From Streptomyces iconiensis (GTDB lineage: Bacteria; Actinomycetota; Actinomycetes; Streptomycetales; Streptomycetaceae), in assembly GCF_028657195.3 (NCBI RefSeq), contig NZ_JANCPR020000006.1:212477-276476 (forward strand): a DNA stretch of 64,000 nt. Reading direction: 5' to 3'. Under the pieces are notes generated by a model. The model made no database searches and was not told the origin of the DNA. It was given only the letters and a program-made list of their open reading frames with translations. The translations under genes were made by a program, and so were the position numbers. Below, one piece after another: positions 15,480 to 22,954 of the stretch (the first letter of the stretch is position 1; each line of letters starts with the position of its first letter).

Positions 15480-15489
15480 TGCACGTGCA
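15480..15489. promoter_or_regulatory. TGCACGTGCA palindrome upstream of the XRE regulator
   Basis: This perfect 10-bp palindrome lies about 95 bp upstream of the XRE-DUF5753 start codon, in the 279-bp divergent space to the ATPase gene. The identical palindrome lies upstream of the DUF397 gene (14309-14318), suggesting a shared binding protein. Confidence 0.45.
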
Positions 15490-15583
15490 CGCGATACTTT
15501 CGATCGTGTGTAATCGGTCGGGCACGCAACGGAGCGCAAAGATGGCACACTTCCCTTCAAGCAGGGGTGGAGGGCTGATCGAA

Positions 15584-16489
15584 ATGGTTACAGAACCGGC
15601 AAATCGCGTCACCGGAGGCGCGAAGGGGGTGAGCAGTTCCAGCGGGTCCATGGTTCGCAGAATCCTGCTCGGGTCCCAGCTGCGGAGGCTCCGTGAGGCG
15701 CGCGGGGTCACCCGGGAGGCGGCCGGTTATTCGATTCGTGCTTCCGAATCCAAAATCAGCCGGATGGAGCTGGGGCGCGTGAGTTTCAAGGCGCGGGACG
15801 TCGAAGACCTGCTCACCCTGTACGGCGTGACGGAAGACGCCGAACGTGAGCCGCTCCTCGCCCTCGCCCGTGACTCCAGCATCGCCGGCTGGTGGCACAA
15901 CTACAGCGATGTGCTTCCCGGTTGGTTCCAGACCTACGTAGGACTGGAGGGCGCCGCCTCCCATATCAGTACCTACGAGGTCCAGTTCGTGCACGGTCTG
16001 CTGCAGACGGACGACTACGCACACGCTGTCGTCACAGCGGGGCACAAGACCGCGGTACCCGAGGACGAGGTCGAGCGCCGGGTGGCGCTGCGCCTGGAGC
16101 GCCAGAAGCTGCTCCTCGGCGAGAACGCTCCTGACCTTCTCTGTGTCCTCGACGAGGCCGCGCTGCGCCGCCCTTTCGGCAGCGACACCATCATGGACGG
16201 CCAGCTCAAGCACCTCGCCGAGATCTCCGAGCGCCCCAACGTCACGCTCCAGGTCGTCCCGTTCGAGTCCGGCGGTCACGCGGCCGAGAGCGGCGCCTTC
16301 ACCCTGCTGCGCTTTCCCGAGTCCGACCTGAACGACGTGGTGTACCTGGAGCAGCTCACCAGCGCGCTCTACCTCGACAAGCGGGACGAGGTGGGGCAGT
16401 ACGACCAGGTGCTGGAGCGGCTGGTCGATATCGCCCTGTCCCCCTCAGCCAGCCGCGATCACCTTCACAGAATCCGCCAACTCAGGTGA
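15584..16489 (+). CDS. XRE family regulator with DUF5753 domain
   Basis: This 301-residue protein has an N-terminal helix-turn-helix (LGSQLRRLREARGVTREAAG, then IRASESKISRMELGRVSFK). The DUF5753 ligand-like domain follows from about residue 100, with the typical GLLQTDDYAHAV and NVTLQVVPF motifs. It is the WhiJ / SCO4441-like type, usually found with a DUF397 partner, as here. GGAGG ends about 9 bases before the ATG at 15584; an in-frame ATG at 15542 is an alternative. It probably binds DNA as a dimer and may recognise the shared TGCACGTGCA sites (inference). Confidence 0.9.
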   Translation: MVTEPANRVTGGAKGVSSSSGSMVRRILLGSQLRRLREARGVTREAAGYSIRASESKISRMELGRVSFKARDVEDLLTLYGVTEDAEREPLLALARDSSIAGWWHNYSDVLPGWFQTYVGLEGAASHISTYEVQFVHGLLQTDDYAHAVVTAGHKTAVPEDEVERRVALRLERQKLLLGENAPDLLCVLDEAALRRPFGSDTIMDGQLKHLAEISERPNVTLQVVPFESGGHAAESGAFTLLRFPESDLNDVVYLEQLTSALYLDKRDEVGQYDQVLERLVDIALSPSASRDHLHRIRQLR

Positions 16490-16585
16490 CTCCCCGGTAC
16501 GATGACGTGCCATCAGCATCTCCTTCCACCACCTGAAGGTTCTTTCCACAACGAAGGCTCCTTCCGCCCCCCCAGAAGGAATGGC

Positions 16586-18043
16586 ATGTCCTACTTCACG
16601 GATCTGGCACTCCAGTGCATAGACGGCGAGTGGCGTCCCGGGACGGGTTCCTGGGACATCATCGACTTCAATCCGTACAACGGCGAGAAGCTCGCCTCCA
16701 TCACCGTGGCCACGGTCGACGAGGTGGATCAGGCGTACCACGCGGCCGGCAGAGCCCAGCGTGAGTGGGCCGCGACCAATCCGTACGCGCGCAGGCGCGT
16801 CTTCGAGCGCGCGATCCGCGTCATCGAGGACAGCGAGCCGCAGATCACCGAGGCGATCATCGCCGAGCTGGGCGGCACCCGGCTCAAGGCGGCCTTCGAG
16901 ATCCACATGGTCAAGGAGTTCTTCCGCGAGGCGCTCCAGCTCTCCCTGTACACCCTGGGCGAGATCCTGCCGTCGGCCGTCGAGGGCAAGGAGAACCGCG
17001 TCTACCGCAGCCCGGTCGGTGTCGTCGGCGTCATATCCCCGTTCAACTATCCCTTCCTGCTGGCCGTGAAGTCCGTGGCGCCCGCGCTCGCGCTGGGCAA
17101 CGCCGTGGTGCTCAAGCCGCACCAGTCGACGCCGGTGTGCGGGGGAACGCTGATCGCGAAGGTGCTGGAGAAGGCCGGGCTGCCGCCCGGTCTGGTGAAC
17201 GTCGTGATCACCGACAGCGCCGAGATCGGTGACGCGCTCATCGAGCACCCGATCCCCAAGGTCCTCTCGTTCACGGGCTCCGACCGCGTCGGCCGCCATG
17301 TGGCCACCGTCGCCGCACGCAACTTCAAGCGGACCATACTCCAGCTCGGCGCCAACAGCGCGCTGCTCGTGCTGGACGACGCCGATGTGGACTACGCCGT
17401 CGACGCCGCCGTCTTCAGCCGCTACGTCAACCAGGGCCAGCTGTGCATGGCGGCCAACCGGATCATCGTGGACCGCGGCCTGGAGCGGGAGTTCACCGAG
17501 AAGTTCGTGGCCCGGGTCGCCGCACTCGTCGTCGGTGACCCCGAGGACCCCGCGACGCACATCGGCCCGCTGATCAACTCGCGCCAGGCCGAACGCGTCA
17601 CCGCGCTCGTGGAACAGGCCGTCGCCGGCGGGGCCACCGCGCTCCTGCACGGCAGCGCCGAGGGCAACCTCGTCTCGCCCAGCGTGCTCACCGGACTGCC
17701 CCCCTCCTCACCGCTGTTGCGCGAGGAGATCTTCGGGCCCGTCGCGCTGATCATCCCCGTCGACGGCGAGGAAGAGGCCGTACGCGTCGCCAACGACACG
17801 CCCTACGGCCTCGCCGGCGCCGTCCACAGCCGGGACATCGAACGCGGTATCGCCGTCGCGCGCCGTATCGAGACGGGCATGGTGCACGTCAACGACTCGA
17901 CCGTCGCCGACGAGCCGCTGGTGCCCTTCGGCGGTGAGAAGCACTCCGGCCTCGGCAGGCTCAACGGCACGCAGGTCGTCGAGGCGTTCACCACCACCAA
18001 GTGGATCTCCATCCAGCGCGGCCGGAGCGAATTCCCCTTCTGA
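16586..18043 (+). CDS. aldehyde dehydrogenase family protein with Gln at the general-base position
   Basis: This protein of about 485 residues has the NAD(P)-dependent aldehyde dehydrogenase fold. The Rossmann motif region SPFNYPFLLAVKS, FTGSDRVGR, the catalytic Cys287 in NQGQLC, and EEIFGPVA are all present. The segment normally reading LELGG reads LQLGA, so the usual general base Glu is Gln253, exactly 34 residues before the Cys as in active enzymes. The closest motif pattern is that of benzaldehyde/vanillin dehydrogenases (LELGGNSAL). AGAAGGA precedes the ATG at 16586. It stands alone, downstream of the XRE gene. Acyl transfer, low activity or a binding role are all possible. Confidence 0.9.
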   Translation: MSYFTDLALQCIDGEWRPGTGSWDIIDFNPYNGEKLASITVATVDEVDQAYHAAGRAQREWAATNPYARRRVFERAIRVIEDSEPQITEAIIAELGGTRLKAAFEIHMVKEFFREALQLSLYTLGEILPSAVEGKENRVYRSPVGVVGVISPFNYPFLLAVKSVAPALALGNAVVLKPHQSTPVCGGTLIAKVLEKAGLPPGLVNVVITDSAEIGDALIEHPIPKVLSFTGSDRVGRHVATVAARNFKRTILQLGANSALLVLDDADVDYAVDAAVFSRYVNQGQLCMAANRIIVDRGLEREFTEKFVARVAALVVGDPEDPATHIGPLINSRQAERVTALVEQAVAGGATALLHGSAEGNLVSPSVLTGLPPSSPLLREEIFGPVALIIPVDGEEEAVRVANDTPYGLAGAVHSRDIERGIAVARRIETGMVHVNDSTVADEPLVPFGGEKHSGLGRLNGTQVVEAFTTTKWISIQRGRSEFPF

Positions 18044-18150
18044 GGAATCCGGTTGGGGCTTGAGGACAGAACCTGACCGCAACGCCATCTAGCTTGTCCG
18101 TCATGAGGGGCGCCCGAGCCGGGCCCCCGCGAAGAGAGGTGGCGAACAGC

Positions 18151-18723
18151 ATGCCGGTGGTCGTTGAGGCAGAGGCACGTGGCGACGAGCGCGGAGCGCT
18201 CCTGGCGTATCTGGAGGCCCAGCGGGGCGGTCTGCGCAGGGCGCTCCACGGCCTCACCGAGGAGCAGGCCCGCAGCGCGCCTTCGGCGAGCGAACTGTCC
18301 GTCGCCGGGCTCCTCAAGCATGTGACCATGGTCGAGCGCCGCTGGGTGCTCCTCTTCCAGGGCATCAAGCAGGACGCGGCAGCGGAGAAGGAGGCGTGGG
18401 AGAGCACCTTCAGGCCCGGCCCCGAGGAGACCAACGAGGCGCTGATCGCCTTCTCCGAGGAGGTCGCGGCCGAGACCGAGGCCGCCGTGCGCGCGGTCGC
18501 CTCGCTGGACGAGACCTTCGTGGTGCCGCCGGCGCCCTGGGACAAGGGCGGCGAGTTCTCCTGGCGCTGGGGCCTGCTGCACCTCATCGAGGAGGCGGCA
18601 CGGCACGCGGGGCACGCGGACGTCGTCCGCGAGACCCTCGACGGCAAGGGCGCCTTCGACCTCGTCTTCGAGACCGGCGCCATGCCCGAGCCCGACTGGT
18701 CGGAGATACCCGGCGGGCAGTGA
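18151..18723 (+). CDS. DinB-like (DUF664) protein
   Basis: This protein of about 190 residues follows the four-helix mini-DinB pattern. It has LLAYLEAQRGGLRRALHGLTEEQA, then LLKHVTMVERRWV, with the first metal-site His, and a C-terminal HLIEEAARHAGHADVVRE carrying the other His residues. DinB-superfamily proteins bind a divalent metal and include thiol-dependent S-transferases; the substrate here is unknown. GAGGTGG lies about 9 bases before the ATG at 18151. The next gene (PadR) starts 88 bp downstream after an inverted repeat. Confidence 0.88.
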   Translation: MPVVVEAEARGDERGALLAYLEAQRGGLRRALHGLTEEQARSAPSASELSVAGLLKHVTMVERRWVLLFQGIKQDAAAEKEAWESTFRPGPEETNEALIAFSEEVAAETEAAVRAVASLDETFVVPPAPWDKGGEFSWRWGLLHLIEEAARHAGHADVVRETLDGKGAFDLVFETGAMPEPDWSEIPGGQ

Positions 18724-18744
18724 AGGCACCTGCCCTCCCTTCTG

Positions 18745-18757
18745 GTCAAGGCTTGAC
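18745..18757. promoter_or_regulatory. candidate PadR operator upstream of the padR-like gene
   Basis: GTCAAGGCTTGAC is a perfect inverted repeat located 55 bp before the PadR start codon. It shares the TCAAG...TTGAC half-sites with two further sites between the PadR and drrA-like genes. Confidence 0.5.
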
Positions 18758-18811
18758 TAGAGTTCCCCGTACACCGACGCACGCGGGGGACCTGGGAGGA
18801 CGGGAAGAGCG

Positions 18812-19429
18812 ATGTCGCCGATCCGGCTGCTGGTTCTGGGAGCCGTGCGCCTGCACGGCCGTGCGCACGGCTACCAGGTCCGCAACGACCTGGAGTACTG
18901 GGGCGCGAACGAGTGGTCCCATGCCAAGCCGGGCTCGATCTACCACGCGCTGAAACAGCTCGCGAAGCAGGAGCTGCTGCTCGCGCACGACGTCGCGCCC
19001 AGCACGGCAGGCGGCCCGCCGCGTACCGAGTACGAGCTGACACCGGCGGGCGAGAAGGAGTTCATGCAGCTCCTGCGCCACTCGCTCACCGCCATCGACG
19101 AGAAGCCCGACGTGCTCACGGCCGGCGTCGGCTTCCTCGTCGAACTGCCGAGGGCGGAGGCACTCGCGCTGCTCAGGCAGCGGGTGGCCGCGCTGGAGGA
19201 GTGGCGCGCCGAGGTCACCAAGCACTGGACCCCCGAGGGCAGTACGCCCGAGGAGTGGGGGCACATCGGCGAGATCATGAAGCTGTGGGTGCACACGGCC
19301 GACAGCGGGGCCGCATGGGCGCGTGACCTGATCGCACGCCTGGAGAGCGGGCTCTACGTGATGGCCGACGAGGGCGAGCGCGATCTGACGGGTCTGACGG
19401 CCGACTCGGCGCAGGCGGCCGACTCGTAA
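18812..19429 (+). CDS. PadR family transcriptional regulator
   Basis: This 205-residue protein has the PadR winged helix at the N-terminus: LLVLGAVRLHGRAHGYQVRNDLE, then KPGSIYHALKQLAKQELL, then a wing with PPRTEYELTPAGEKEF. An alpha-helical C-terminal dimerisation region follows. PadR proteins repress genes for detoxification or efflux and release DNA on binding hydrophobic ligands. It directly precedes a DrrAB-type ABC exporter. TCAAG/TTGAC inverted repeats lie before both transcription units, suggesting autorepression plus repression of the exporter. Confidence 0.93.
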   Translation: MSPIRLLVLGAVRLHGRAHGYQVRNDLEYWGANEWSHAKPGSIYHALKQLAKQELLLAHDVAPSTAGGPPRTEYELTPAGEKEFMQLLRHSLTAIDEKPDVLTAGVGFLVELPRAEALALLRQRVAALEEWRAEVTKHWTPEGSTPEEWGHIGEIMKLWVHTADSGAAWARDLIARLESGLYVMADEGERDLTGLTADSAQAADS

Positions 19430-19489
19430 TCAAGTTTGACCAGTGGGTGATTCCCCGCTACCTTCCGAACTGCTAGTCAAGTTTGACTA
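19430..19489. promoter_or_regulatory. two candidate PadR operators before the efflux genes
   Basis: TAGTCAA-GT-TTGACTA (19474-19489) is an inverted repeat with 7-bp arms. A related site sharing TCAAGTTTGA lies at 19430-19439, 47 bp upstream. Both fall in the short space between padR and the ATPase gene. Confidence 0.55.
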
Positions 19490-19510
19490 CGCGGATGGGG
19501 AGGAGTTCGC

Positions 19511-20497
19511 ATGGGGACGGACGACGCCGTGGTCGTTGAGGGACTGAGGAAGGACTACGGCAGCAAACAGGCACTGTCGGGGCTGGACCTGACCGTGCGG
19601 AGCGGCACCGTGCACGGCCTGCTCGGGCCCAACGGCGCGGGCAAGACCACGGCGGTGCGCATCCTGTCCACCCTGCTCAGGCCGAGCGCGGGACGCGCCG
19701 TCGTGGCCGGCTACGACGTGGTCGCGCGGCCCGACGAGGTACGCCGCAGGATCGGACTGCTGGGCCAGCACGCCGCCGTGGACGAGGAGTTGAGCGGACG
19801 GCAGAACCTGGAGATGTTCGGGCGCCTCTACCACCTGGGAGCCAGGCGTGCCGCGGCCGAGGCCGAGGCACTGCTGGAGCGCTTCGGCCTCGCGGACACG
19901 GGCCGTAAGCCGGTCAGCGCCTACAGCGGCGGCATGCGGCGCCGCCTCGACCTGGCCGCCTCGCTCATCGGCAGCAGTGCGCACGGGGACGGGGACGGGG
20001 CGGGACAGCGCGTCCTCTTCCTGGACGAGCCCACAACGGGCCTGGACCCGCGGGGCCGTAACGAGGTGTGGAACGCGGTGCGCTCCCTGGTCGGCGGCGG
20101 CACGACCGTGCTGCTCACCACGCAGTACCTGGAGGAGGCCGACCAGCTCGCCGACACCGTCGCCGTCATCGACGCGGGACACGTCGTCGCCGAGGGCACC
20201 CCGGACGAGCTGAAGGCCAAGCTCGGCGCCGACCGTATCGACGTGGTGGTCCGCGACGTGGCGCAGCTGGAGGCGGCGGCGTCCGTCGTCGGCATGGCGG
20301 CCGGAGCCGCTGAGGTGACCCGCGATCCCGACAGGCGCCTGCTGAGCGCGCCCGTCGGCGACCGTATGGCCGCACTGGCGGGGGCCGTACGCGGACTGGA
20401 GGCGGCCGGGATCGACGCGGAGGACATCGCGCTGCGCCGCCCCACGCTCGACGAGGTCTTTCTGCACACCACGGCCAAGGAGGCGGGCGCCGCATGA
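19511..20497 (+). CDS. DrrA-like ABC transporter ATP-binding protein
   Basis: This 328-residue protein shows Walker [10 protein letters not shown], signature [14 protein letters not shown], Walker [15 protein letters not shown] and the H-loop [13 protein letters not shown]. It belongs to the daunorubicin-resistance DrrA group, including its C-terminal regulatory extension (after about residue 220). It forms the motor of a drug or lipid exporter with the permease encoded immediately downstream, whose start it overlaps by 4 bp. GGAGGAG lies 6 bases before the ATG. The gene is probably under PadR control. Confidence 0.94.
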   Translation: MGTDDAVVVEGLRKDYGSKQALSGLDLTVRSGTVHGLLGPNGAGKTTAVRILSTLLRPSAGRAVVAGYDVVARPDEVRRRIGLLGQHAAVDEELSGRQNLEMFGRLYHLGARRAAAEAEALLERFGLADTGRKPVSAYSGGMRRRLDLAASLIGSSAHGDGDGAGQRVLFLDEPTTGLDPRGRNEVWNAVRSLVGGGTTVLLTTQYLEEADQLADTVAVIDAGHVVAEGTPDELKAKLGADRIDVVVRDVAQLEAAASVVGMAAGAAEVTRDPDRRLLSAPVGDRMAALAGAVRGLEAAGIDAEDIALRRPTLDEVFLHTTAKEAGAA

Positions 20498-21273
20498 CCG
20501 CGCACGTGCTGACCGACTGCTGGACCATGACGCGGCGGGAACTGGCCCACTGGCAGCGGCGGCCCGTCCAGGCCGTCGTCGCGGTGGCCTTCCCGCTGAT
20601 GATGCTGGTGATGTTCGTGTACTTCATCGGCGGCGGCATGCGCGTCGGGAACTACCGCGAGTTCCTCGTCCCCGGCATGTTCGCGCTGACCATGGCCTTC
20701 GGCCTGGAGGCCACCATGGTCGCGCTCACCCAGGACCTGAACAGGGGCGTGATCGACCGCTTCCGCTCGATCCCCATGGCGCAGTCGGCCGTGCTCGTCG
20801 GGCGCAGCCTGCACGACATGCTGGAGTCCGCGGTCAGCCTCGTCGTGCTCGTGGGCGCCGGGCTCCTCGTCGGCTGGCGCTGGCACAGCGGGCTCGTCGA
20901 GGCGGCGGCGGCCGTCGGGCTGCTGCTTCTGCTGCGCTTCGCGATGCTGTGGGCCGGCATCTACTGCGCGCTCGTCGCGGGCCGCCCGGAGCTGGTCCAG
21001 GCCGTGCAGATCCTCATCTGGCCGGTCGCCTTCTTCTCCAACGTGTTCAGCTCGCCCGCGACGATGCCCACATGGATGGGGCACGTCGCCGAGTGGAACC
21101 CCATGTCGGCGACCGCCCGGGCCGTACGGGAGCTGTTCGGCAACCCCGTATGGGGCGGCGGTGACTCCTGGGCGGGCTCGCACGCCACGCTGCTCGCCGT
21201 GCTGTGGCCCCTGGCGCTGCTCGCGGTCTTCTTCCCGCTGGCCGTACGCAAGTACGCGGCGATGGGGAAGTGA
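20494..21273 (+). CDS. DrrB-like ABC-2 type permease
   Basis: This 259-residue membrane protein of the ABC-2 family has six predicted hydrophobic segments. It carries the characteristic [13 protein letters not shown] and [13 protein letters not shown] region before the third segment, and the [16 protein letters not shown] and [14 protein letters not shown] motif near the end, as in DrrB. The start overlaps the ATPase stop by 4 bp. Together they should form an exporter of a hydrophobic compound, the identity of which cannot be read. Confidence 0.93.
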   Translation: MTAHVLTDCWTMTRRELAHWQRRPVQAVVAVAFPLMMLVMFVYFIGGGMRVGNYREFLVPGMFALTMAFGLEATMVALTQDLNRGVIDRFRSIPMAQSAVLVGRSLHDMLESAVSLVVLVGAGLLVGWRWHSGLVEAAAAVGLLLLLRFAMLWAGIYCALVAGRPELVQAVQILIWPVAFFSNVFSSPATMPTWMGHVAEWNPMSATARAVRELFGNPVWGGGDSWAGSHATLLAVLWPLALLAVFFPLAVRKYAAMGK

Positions 21274-21321
21274 TCCCGCGCCCGGCTGAGAGGGTGCGGC
21301 GGTACGGGTGCCGGGCACGGC

Positions 21322-21352
21322 TTGCACCTCACGCGACGTGAGGACACATCGT
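21322..21352 (+). promoter_or_regulatory. TipA-type promoter with MerR operator
   Basis: TTGCAC (21322-21327) and CATCGT (21347-21352) are 19 bp apart, the long spacer of MerR-activated promoters. Between them lies the inverted repeat CCTCACG-CGA-CGTGAGG (21327-21343). The arrangement closely resembles the thiostrepton-inducible tipA promoter as I remember it. Confidence 0.7.
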
Positions 21353-21386
21353 GGACCTCCGTAACCGAAAGAAGGAGGCGGTCGTG

Positions 21387-22211
21387 GTGGACGAGGGCTA
21401 TGCCGTCGGGCAGGTCGCCGGTTTCGCCGGGGTTTCGGTGCGCACGCTGCACCACTACGACGAGATCGGGCTGCTGGCCCCCAGCAGGCGCACGGCCGCG
21501 GCACACCGCCGCTACACCGACGCCGACCTGGACAGGCTCCAGCGGATCCTCTTCTACAGGGAACTGGGCTTCCCCCTCGAAGAGATCGCCGCCCTGCTCG
21601 ACGATTCCCTGGGGGCACCTCCCGACCGAAGGCTGGGGGAGGATCCGCACGGCCATCTGCGCCGCCAGCACGAACTGCTGACGGAGCGTATCGACCGCCT
21701 CCGGACGATGGCAGCGGCCGTCGAACGAGCGATGGAGGCACGGAAGATGGGCATCAACCTCACCCCCGAGGAGAAGTTCGAGGTGTTCGGGGACTTCGAC
21801 CCCGACGCACATCTGGAGGAGGCGGAGCGCCGCTGGGGCAACAGCGGTACCGGTGAGAGCAACGCGTTCCAGGAGTCGCGGCGCCGCACGGCGCGGTACA
21901 CCAAGGACGACTGGAAGGCGTTCAAGGAGGAGATGGACGGTATCCACCAGCGCATCGCCGGCCTGCTGGCCGCCGGTGTACCCGCCGACGCACCCGAGGC
22001 GATGGGCCTCGCCGAGGAACACCGTCTGTTCATCGCGCGCACCAGTTACGCGTGCGGCCACGGGATGCACGTACAGCTGGGCGAGATGTACGTGGCCGAC
22101 GAGCGCTTCACCGCGACCTACGAGGCGATCAGGGAGGGCCTCGCGGTCTACATGCGGGATGTGATCGCGGCGAACGCGGAGGACGCCACCCGCACCGGCC
22201 GCCGGGTCTGA
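21387..22211 (+). CDS. tipA: TipA-like MerR regulator with drug-binding TipAS domain
   Basis: This protein of about 274 residues has an N-terminal MerR helix-turn-helix (YAVGQVAGFAGVSVRTLHHYDEIGLL), a coiled coil (about 75-120), and a C-terminal TipAS globin-like antibiotic-binding domain starting MGINLTPEEKFEVFGDFDP. In S. lividans TipAL is activated by covalent binding of thiopeptides such as thiostrepton. The domain's reactive Cys can be found in YACGHGMH. I choose GTG 21387 (GGAGG 8 bases upstream) over GTG 21351, because 21351 falls in the promoter -10 region. An internal ATG at 21747 with its own GGAGG would make the drug-binding domain alone. Confidence 0.92.
   Translation: MDEGYAVGQVAGFAGVSVRTLHHYDEIGLLAPSRRTAAAHRRYTDADLDRLQRILFYRELGFPLEEIAALLDDSLGAPPDRRLGEDPHGHLRRQHELLTERIDRLRTMAAAVERAMEARKMGINLTPEEKFEVFGDFDPDAHLEEAERRWGNSGTGESNAFQESRRRTARYTKDDWKAFKEEMDGIHQRIAGLLAAGVPADAPEAMGLAEEHRLFIARTSYACGHGMHVQLGEMYVADERFTATYEAIREGLAVYMRDVIAANAEDATRTGRRV
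21734..21749 (+). promoter_or_regulatory. internal ribosome-binding site and start for a TipAS-type short form
   Basis: GGAGG at 21734-21738 is 8 bases before the in-frame ATG at 21747. That ATG starts MGINLTPEEKF, the same N-terminus as TipAS, so a separate 154-residue drug-binding protein is expected from the same mRNA. Confidence 0.65.
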
Positions 22212-22269
22212 CCCCGCGCGTTCCGCCGCACGGCTGCATCTGGGGCGCGGACGTGGCGAGGTGCCGGTA

Positions 22270-22314
22270 CGGGACGGCGTATGCGAAGTACGACTATTCG
22301 CGTACGCCGTCCCG
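22270..22314. terminator. long inverted repeat after the tipA-like gene
   Basis: CGGGACGGCGTATGCGAA pairs with TTCGCGTACGCCGTCCCG across a 9-nt loop, an 18-bp stem with one G-U pair. There is no following U-tract. It may be a streptomycete-type terminator or an operator for the next gene. Confidence 0.5.
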
Positions 22315-22381
22315 GAGCATCGCCACCCAGACGGTCTCCGACGACTCCCGGACGACTCCCCGACGACCCTGCGAGGACCCC

Positions 22382-22774
22382 ATGCGTCGGAAGCCCACGC
22401 CCCACCTCCCGCGCCCGCCCGCTTCCCTCGCCGCCGCCGCACTGGTCGCCGCACTGGTCGCCGCGCTGCTGAGCGCGGCCACCGCGCCGGCCGCCGCCTC
22501 GGGACCTGGCCGATCGGTCCTGCCCCGTCACATGCCGAGTTGTGCGGGCGGTACGGGCCACGCTGTCTTCGCACAGCCCTGCGCCCACGGCCCCGGCGCG
22601 CTCTCCGCCACCCACGGCGCACCCCGCGCCCACCCCGTTACGGGGCGCCAACTCGCCGCCGCCTCCGGCTCCGTCGCCGCCTCGGCAGCACAACTGCCCG
22701 CGCTGGGCGCGGCGCTCGCCGGGGCCGGTCTCGTTCTCCTGGGCCTCGCACGTCACATCCGCAAGACCCGCTGA
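22382..22774 (+). CDS. small exported, membrane-anchored protein of unknown function
   Basis: This 130-residue protein has an N-terminal signal peptide (Arg/Lys start, then an Ala/Leu core to about residue 38). A short Cys-containing extracytoplasmic part follows (Cys in MPSCAGG and AQPCAHG). It ends in a C-terminal hydrophobic segment with RHIRKTR. The ending QLPALG, hydrophobic stretch, basic tail looks like a cell-wall sorting signal, but the Thr of LPxTG/LAxTG is absent. GAGGA precedes the ATG. No domain is recognised; codon use matches neighbouring genes. Confidence 0.6.
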   Translation: MRRKPTPHLPRPPASLAAAALVAALVAALLSAATAPAAASGPGRSVLPRHMPSCAGGTGHAVFAQPCAHGPGALSATHGAPRAHPVTGRQLAAASGSVAASAAQLPALGAALAGAGLVLLGLARHIRKTR

Positions 22775-22954
22775 CTCTTTTTAACCCCTGTCACGGAGGG
22801 GACCTTTAGGGAAAGCATTGCGCTTCTACTGTGAGGCATCACCCTCCCGCGGGGTGGAACCGGACCCACGGGACACTACGTCGAGCATGTGGCGCCAGTG
22901 GAGGCACAAGGCTTACCGCGCGTAAGGCGCAAGAGTGTAAGGAGCGGACAGAAC

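Noticed and set aside
19921..21741. 606-residue - strand frame
   Set aside because: Mirror frame of the DrrAB and TipA-like genes.
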